Source of the DNA: Bacteriovoracaceae bacterium UBA3083
Lineage (GTDB): Bacteria > Bdellovibrionota > Bacteriovoracia > Bacteriovoracales > Bacteriovoracaceae
Length of the DNA stretch: 64,000 nucleotides
Reading direction: 5' to 3'
Assembly: GCA_002366565.1 (NCBI GenBank)
Contig: DFBJ01000003.1
Span: forward strand, 248,001-312,000
Shown: in pieces, positions 59,148 through 64,000 of the stretch
Layout: the number at the start of each line of letters is the position of its first letter
Numbering within the stretch: the stretch's first letter is position 1
Made by a program: the position numbers and the translations under genes
The notes under the pieces: generated by a model
What the model saw: the letters and a program-made list of their open reading frames with translations, nothing else
Told to the model about the DNA's origin: nothing
Databases searched by the model: none

Positions 59148-61400
59148 ATGAAGTCAAAAAAGTTATTAATCATAGCCTCGGTTATTGGCGTTCTCTCTCT
59201 AGCTATTTTTACTGGAGCTTATTTTTACGCAAAATCATTAGTAACACCTGAAAAAGTCAGAGAAATGTCTCTAACTTTCTTAAAGAAGACCTTTCCTAAA
59301 TCTAAAATTGAGCTTGGTAAAACCGAAATAAATTTTGGGCTATCAATAAATGTTAATGTCGATAGTCTCTCAATTACGGGGCCAAAATATGATTTAGCAA
59401 CTTTGGAAAACCTAAGTATTGATGTACCTATCTTTTCTATCCTTACAGGTGGAGGAGATTTAACAATTTCCCTTAAATCACCAAATGTTCATTATATAGA
59501 GTCTAAAAAATCAAATAATTGGAGTCTGGCCCTCGCTCAGCCTAAGAAAGTCTCAAAGGCAGAAGCTGTAAAGAATGCACCAGATAAAGTTGCAACATCC
59601 GCAGCAATTGGAATACCTACATTTCTATTAAATAGTACTGCAAGTTTAAACGTTAAGAACTTAATCCTGCACTATCATCTAAAGGATGGAAGTAAGGGAA
59701 GTATAAACTTAGAGAAAGTTCTATTTAAGAAGATTGGAGTTAAAACTTCTAGTGCTTATGAAATTAGCTCAAAGCTGAACTATAAAATGAAGTCTGGTGA
59801 AACTGTAGACTTAAATGCATTACTCATTGGTCAGTTTAATCTTACTGAAATAATTTCAAAACAAAGAATTGAAACAGTATCTGTTTTAAAAATGAGAAAT
59901 ATTAAGCTCCCTGGACTTACTAAAGAACTACCAGAAATAAAAGCTGAGGTTAGTACTAGTGTTGAGAAGAGTGGGAAAATTAAAATTGATTCAACAGTTT
60001 CATTCTTAGAGAAAAATAAGATTTCAATGTCTGTGCTTCTAAATAATGGGAGTGTATCAATTGATAAGATTAACACTGAACTCTTACTTAGCGATCTACT
60101 TGAAATCGGAGATATACGAATTGCTTCACTATCTCCAAAAGCTAGTAGTATTAACTTAAACGGAAGTTTAAAGGTTAGTAAGAAGGGCTATATTACACCT
60201 AATCTTAAATTCTCTCTAGGTCCTGACTTAACATATGTAGACAAGAACTTTACAACAAGAACAACTCTGACGGGATCACTAGTTAAGAAAAGCTTTAGTG
60301 CAAAGGCCGAGGCAAAAGTATTAGATGGAACTGTGATTTTTCAAAATGTAATGGAGTTAGATCTTAACAATCCTCCTTCAGCAAAAAATATTCCAAAAAG
60401 TAACACTCTTTTAAATATTCAAAATATCTCAATTACTGAAGGTTTAATCCAAGAGATGTTATATAAAGGTTCAATAAATAAATCTACAAGTACTGAGTCC
60501 ACAGGTTCAAAAGCTGTAGAGAAATCAAGTGAGCCTGCGCCTGTTCCACTTATTCCACCTGGTGATCTCACTATTAAGATGAATAATGTGAAAATAGGGT
60601 CTAAGCCTTTTAATTTAGAGTCAAAGATAAACTTATCAAAATCTAAGATAGAGATGAGTGATACAAGCTTTAATTTTTCAAACGGAAGTGGAACATCTTC
60701 AGCTGTTGTAAATTTAAATCAGAATTCAACGAATGGAGTATTTGATTTTAAATTGAAAAAGTTCGATCTCATTGCTCTTAAGCCGTTCCTGCCAAAAGAA
60801 GTTTTGTCTGCTGTATTAGGAGTGTTTACAGGAAAGGCAAATGGTAAATTTTCTCTAACAGCAAAAGGAACAATTTACGATGTTTTAACAGATATTAAAG
60901 CAACAAATGGAGAGTTGAAGGGTCTTAATCTTGGAGATTACATAAGACCAATTCTCATGAAAATTCCAAAAGTAGGTGAAAAATATGCAACTAAAGAAGT
61001 TGATGTAGATGGAAAATTCTCAAGTCTTTCTTTAAATGGACGATTTACTGAAAAGTTATACTCTATCAAGTCTACTAAGTTTGTAGATTCAAAAAAGTAT
61101 TTAGAGATTACAGGAAATGGAAAAGTTAGCCCTCTGGCAGATAAGAAAAGTCAATTTGATGTGGTTTATAAAGATCTTTCAGGGAAAGTCTCTAAGGTTC
61201 TAAAAAAAGAAATTGGAACAGAAACGGTACCACTTAGATTAGTGGGTAATGGATTCTCTTTAAAACCTGATATCCAATATACACTTAAGAAAGTTTCTAA
61301 GACTGCTGTGAAAGTACAAGCAAAGAAACAAGTGAAAAAGTTTTTAGATAAAAAAGGTAAGAAGAAAATAAATAAACTATTAAAAGGACTGTTTAATTGA
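59148..61400 (+). CDS. asmA: AsmA-family envelope protein
   Basis: The 750-aa protein has an N-terminal transmembrane anchor (about 6-28), then an AsmA N-terminal region (TPEKVREMSLTFLKKTFPKSKIELGKTE, a long basic amphipathic start) and a beta-rich body. The C-terminal AsmA-type domain (GKANGKFSLTAKG and TNGELKGLNLGDYIRPIL) precedes a Lys-rich tail. The family is linked to lipid transport or outer-membrane assembly. It may act in parallel with the TamB-like protein in this window. It overlaps mtnA by 4 bp. Confidence 0.85.
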   Translation: MKSKKLLIIASVIGVLSLAIFTGAYFYAKSLVTPEKVREMSLTFLKKTFPKSKIELGKTEINFGLSINVNVDSLSITGPKYDLATLENLSIDVPIFSILTGGGDLTISLKSPNVHYIESKKSNNWSLALAQPKKVSKAEAVKNAPDKVATSAAIGIPTFLLNSTASLNVKNLILHYHLKDGSKGSINLEKVLFKKIGVKTSSAYEISSKLNYKMKSGETVDLNALLIGQFNLTEIISKQRIETVSVLKMRNIKLPGLTKELPEIKAEVSTSVEKSGKIKIDSTVSFLEKNKISMSVLLNNGSVSIDKINTELLLSDLLEIGDIRIASLSPKASSINLNGSLKVSKKGYITPNLKFSLGPDLTYVDKNFTTRTTLTGSLVKKSFSAKAEAKVLDGTVIFQNVMELDLNNPPSAKNIPKSNTLLNIQNISITEGLIQEMLYKGSINKSTSTESTGSKAVEKSSEPAPVPLIPPGDLTIKMNNVKIGSKPFNLESKINLSKSKIEMSDTSFNFSNGSGTSSAVVNLNQNSTNGVFDFKLKKFDLIALKPFLPKEVLSAVLGVFTGKANGKFSLTAKGTIYDVLTDIKATNGELKGLNLGDYIRPILMKIPKVGEKYATKEVDVDGKFSSLSLNGRFTEKLYSIKSTKFVDSKKYLEITGNGKVSPLADKKSQFDVVYKDLSGKVSKVLKKEIGTETVPLRLVGNGFSLKPDIQYTLKKVSKTAVKVQAKKQVKKFLDKKGKKKINKLLKGLFN

Positions 61401-62452
61401 AGAATATAATAAGCCCTCTGACATGGAATAATGGAATATTAAGTTTACTTGATCAGAGAAAGCTTCCTTTAGAAGAAATTATTGTTGAAAATAGAACAGT
61501 TGAAGATGCCTATAATTCTATTAAAGATATGGTCGTAAGAGGAGCTCCTTTGATTGGCTTCACTGGTATCTTTGGAATGGCCCTATTTGCTAGAACTAAT
61601 AAAGAAGCAAATGTTGAAGATTATATAAAAGCAGCAGACTATTTGAATTCTTCTAGACCCACTGCTGTGAATCTAGCTTATGAGTTAGAGAGATGTGTTG
61701 AGATTGTAAAAAGTGCTTTTTCAAATAATACCTCATTAGAAATTGAATCTTTATTAGTAAAGTTTGGATATGAGCAACTTGATCTTATCCATAGAGACAA
61801 TCTTTCAATGGCCGAAACGGCAATGAAAGATCTTGAAAATAGGCTTGGAAAGAAAAAATATAGAATAATGACTCTTTGTAATACTGGGTACCTTGCCTGT
61901 GGACCAATGGGGACTGCTCTAGGTGTAATTTCTCATTTATATGAGAATGATAGAGTAGAGCACGTTTACGCGTCAGAGACTAGGCCATATATGCAAGGAA
62001 TTAGACTGACATCTTATGAGTTAAAAAAACAAAATATTCCACATGATATTGTTGTCGAAGGTTCATTTTCATATCTTATGAAAAACAAGCTCATAGATGC
62101 AATATTTATCGGTGCAGATAGGATTGTTAGAAATGGTGATACGGCAAATAAAATAGGGTCATCAACTCTTAGTATTGTGGCAAAACACTATGGCGTTCCA
62201 TTCTTTGTTGTCGCTCCAACAAGCTCTTTTGATTTCTCATCAGAATCTGGAGAGTCGATTCCTATTGAAATGAGAGATCAAAATGAAATTCTTTTTGTAA
62301 GAGAACAAAGAGTAGCACCACTAGAAACATCTGCTCTGAACCCTAGCTTTGACGTTACAGATGCTGAATGTATAACAGGTATTATTTGTGAAGAAGGGAT
62401 TATTAGTCCTGTAAGTAAAGATAATCTTTTAAAGATAACGGGAAGAAAATGA
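61397..62452 (+). CDS. mtnA: methylthioribose-1-phosphate isomerase
   Basis: The 351-aa MtnA/eIF2B-like protein has VVRGAPLIGFTG, TLCNTGYLACGPMGTALG with the catalytic Cys, ETRPYMQGIRLTSYEL, and IGADRIVRNGDTANKIGS with the catalytic Asp. It converts methylthioribose-1-phosphate to the ribulose form in methionine salvage. The TTG start overlaps the upstream TGA, and the gene overlaps ppx by 4 bp. Other methionine-salvage genes are not nearby. Confidence 0.93.
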   Translation: MKNIISPLTWNNGILSLLDQRKLPLEEIIVENRTVEDAYNSIKDMVVRGAPLIGFTGIFGMALFARTNKEANVEDYIKAADYLNSSRPTAVNLAYELERCVEIVKSAFSNNTSLEIESLLVKFGYEQLDLIHRDNLSMAETAMKDLENRLGKKKYRIMTLCNTGYLACGPMGTALGVISHLYENDRVEHVYASETRPYMQGIRLTSYELKKQNIPHDIVVEGSFSYLMKNKLIDAIFIGADRIVRNGDTANKIGSSTLSIVAKHYGVPFFVVAPTSSFDFSSESGESIPIEMRDQNEILFVREQRVAPLETSALNPSFDVTDAECITGIICEEGIISPVSKDNLLKITGRK

Positions 62453-63357
62453 TAAGAGCAAGTATTGATATTGGTTCGAATAGTTGTCTTCTTTTAGTTC
62501 TAGAGATTAAAGGTGAATCAATAACTACTCTAGAGAGTCATTCCCGAATCACTTCCTTAGGAAAAGATTTAGATGTGAATAAATGCTTTTTAGATGAGTC
62601 TATTAAATCAACACTTCAAGCATTAAGTGACTACAGTAATATTCTTTCAAAGTATGATATTGACTCTCGTGAAGTTATTGTCACAGCGACAGAAGCATCT
62701 AGGGTTGCAAACAATTTTGATGATCTATCAGTTCCGGCCAAAAAAGATTTTAATTTCGAAATTCAAAGAATTTCTGGAGAGGGAGAAGCTTTCTATACTG
62801 CTTTCGGTGTAGCTATGGGAGTAGAAGATAAGTCTTCAAATATCACTATCATGGATATTGGAGGAGCATCAACTGAGCTTATAAATGTTCAATTAGATGA
62901 CTTTAAGATTATTAATTCTGTAAGTCTTCCTATCGGTTCAGTGAGAGCAACCAATTGGATTAAGAATAAAGCTTTTGATGTTGAACTCAAAAAGATTCTT
63001 GGTGAATATGAGCTAGATTCTTTTAAAGTAAAGAGGCTTATCTGTGTTGCTGGAACTATGACAACTGTTGCTGCAATTATTGAAAAAATGAGCACGTTCA
63101 ATGAAGATAAAATTCAAGGGTTAACTTTTTCAAGAGAGTCCTTAGATTTATTAAAGGCAGAACTAGAAAATAAATCTGGAGATGAAATTCTCGAGCATTA
63201 CCCTATATGTGGTAAAAGAGCTTTTAGTATCTATGGTGGTGCTTTAGTTGCGAGTAAGCTTTCAAGTTACTTAAATGTTTCTGAATTTGAGATATCTACT
63301 TATGGCCTTCGTTATGGTGTAGCAATAAAGGGAAGTATTGATGAACGATTTATCTAA
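62449..63357 (+). CDS. ppx: Ppx/GppA-family phosphatase
   Basis: The 302-aa member of the exopolyphosphatase/GppA family begins ASIDIGSNSCLLLVLEI and has VTATEASRVA, IMDIGGASTELI and SLPIGSVRA, with the nucleotide-binding strands of the ASKHA fold. At about 300 residues it has only the two core domains and lacks the C-terminal HD-like domain, like short Ppx proteins. It removes phosphate from polyphosphate or pppGpp. It overlaps mtnA by 4 bp and the cNMP-binding gene by 17 bp. Confidence 0.9.
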   Translation: MIRASIDIGSNSCLLLVLEIKGESITTLESHSRITSLGKDLDVNKCFLDESIKSTLQALSDYSNILSKYDIDSREVIVTATEASRVANNFDDLSVPAKKDFNFEIQRISGEGEAFYTAFGVAMGVEDKSSNITIMDIGGASTELINVQLDDFKIINSVSLPIGSVRATNWIKNKAFDVELKKILGEYELDSFKVKRLICVAGTMTTVAAIIEKMSTFNEDKIQGLTFSRESLDLLKAELENKSGDEILEHYPICGKRAFSIYGGALVASKLSSYLNVSEFEISTYGLRYGVAIKGSIDERFI

Positions 63358-63820
63358 AGAAGATAATTTTAGAGATATTGTTAAAATAAAAAAAGGATCC
63401 GTTTTATTTCATGAGGGAGAAAAGTCTTCATACTTATATATAGTTGCAAAGGGAAAAGTTCTCTTAGTTAAAGAAGATGAAGATGGAATTCGCTCTCTTG
63501 GCATAACAGGTGAGAAGAACTTCATTGGTGTGTTATCAATGTTTAATGATGAAAAAAGATACGCCTCAGCGATAGCACTTGAAGATACGGACGTATTTAT
63601 GATTAAGAAATCAGATATACGAAAAGTACTAAAAGATTGTCCTGAATGGGTTACGAATATAATGGTTACTTTGACTGATAGGCTTCGTGATGTTGATGAA
63701 TTAATGCGCGAGCATCGAGTCGTTTCTAGTGAATTAGAGAATGATTTTGAGTTAAATAATATTGAAAAGAAAGAAATGAAAGATGCTTTAAAGGAATATA
63801 GAAGTAGAAGAGGTATTTAG
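63341..63820 (+). CDS. cyclic-nucleotide-binding-domain protein without output domain
   Basis: The 159-aa protein has a CRP-like domain (about 10-125: IVKIKKGSVLFHEGEKSSYLYIVAKGKVLLVKE, GEKNFIGVLSMFNDEKRYASAIALEDTDVF) followed by a short acidic and helical tail, with no helix-turn-helix. The phosphate-binding loop (GVLSMFNDEKRYASA) has an Arg near the right place. It may be a cyclic-nucleotide sensor working through protein contacts. The start at 63341 lies inside ppx. Confidence 0.8.
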   Translation: MNDLSKEDNFRDIVKIKKGSVLFHEGEKSSYLYIVAKGKVLLVKEDEDGIRSLGITGEKNFIGVLSMFNDEKRYASAIALEDTDVFMIKKSDIRKVLKDCPEWVTNIMVTLTDRLRDVDELMREHRVVSSELENDFELNNIEKKEMKDALKEYRSRRGI

Positions 63821-63833
63821 ATAACCTCTTCTA
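63805..63833. terminator. hairpin between convergent genes
   Basis: TAGAAGAGGT (63805-63814) pairs with ACCTCTTCTA (63824-63833) across a 9-nt loop containing the stop. Both flanks are T-rich on their own strands, so it could terminate either gene. Confidence 0.6.
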
Positions 63834-63841
63834 TGTTTATT

Positions 63842-64000
63842 TTAGTTTAGCTTTATTTGCTGTCTTCTATTTAGAGTCGCAATTGTTTGAACAATCTTTT
63901 CTCTAGCTTTTGAGATAGAATCATTTTCATTATTCAATCTAGCTTTCATTGCATGATATGCCTTTTCTGCATACTCTCTTGGTAGAGAAGAAAGTGCCTT
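63842..64000 (-). CDS. 3' end of a minus-strand gene, unknown function
   Basis: The minus-strand frame from the window edge reads KALSSLPREYAEKAYHAM and continues helical to a TAA at 63844-63842, 52 codons in all, with no stop. The sequence is basic with Gln/Lys/Arg at the end (NRRQQIKLN). The frame is convergent to the cNMP-binding gene, separated by the hairpin. Too little is visible to name it. Confidence 0.6.
   Translation of the reverse strand, partial: KALSSLPREYAEKAYHAMKARLNNENDSISKAREKIVQTIATLNRRQQIKLN

Overview
The window is a densely packed, low-GC stretch of Gram-negative chromosome. Outer-membrane biogenesis genes (TamB-like, Omp85, AsmA), a lipoprotein, a secretin and two flagellins support that cell type. 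Short flagellins of about 280 aa, two Lon proteases, a Tad/Flp pilus cluster, flagellar-sigma (sigma-28) promoter motifs and many small secreted proteins best fit a Bdellovibrionota predator of the Bacteriovorax/Halobacteriovorax kind. That assignment is inference. No rRNA, tRNA, insertion sequence, prophage or CRISPR array was seen.

Layout. 0-8 kb: 3' end of a TPR-like gene, then overlapping tamB-like and tamA/Omp85 genes. 7.9-8.8 kb: rplM-rpsI. 8.9-11.4 kb: a divergent UvrA-like ATPase. 11.5-14.1 kb: two secreted or membrane-anchored proteins, one a matrixin-type metalloprotease, behind a near-consensus sigma-28 promoter. 14.1-17.2 kb: an AMIN-like protein with the first lon. 17.2-24.7 kb, mostly minus strand: rpoZ, an acyl-CoA synthetase, small proteins, a peptide-binding lipoprotein, recX, recA and pgpA. 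24.7-26 kb: a 408-aa protein carrying the motif order of RelA/SpoT synthetases. 26-30.7 kb, minus strand: hydrolase, FHA protein, recG, greA and two small proteins, one apparently starting at ATT. 30.8-33.6 kb: UbiB-type kinase and a GNAT protein. 33.7-36.9 kb: two flagellins and a sugar-nucleotide-reductase-like protein. 37.4-37.6 kb: an unlabelled 6S RNA on the minus strand. 37.9-45.7 kb: Tad pilus cluster with five prepilin-like proteins, TadV, CpaB, CpaC, a fused CpaE-CpaF ATPase and TadB. 45.8-50 kb: a secreted YD-repeat protein, small secreted proteins and an aldehyde dehydrogenase. 50-53.2 kb, minus strand: CheY-like regulator and the second lon. 53.4-63.8 kb: glmU, glmS, pcrA, an asmA-like gene, mtnA, a Ppx/GppA phosphatase and a cyclic-nucleotide-binding protein. 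The last 160 bases hold the 3' end of a minus-strand gene.

The surface and predation-type genes (secreted protease, flagellins, Tad pilus, YD-repeat protein, small secreted peptides) appear to sit under alternative sigma factors. The sequence shows sigma-28-like elements at three loci and sigma-54 (-24/-12) elements in front of two paralogous small secreted peptides. The strongest leads are these promoter-gene pairings, the 6S RNA, the probable AUU and AUA start codons, the RSH-like protein, the UvrA homologue with one apparently degenerate ATP site, and the repeats over the recA promoter.
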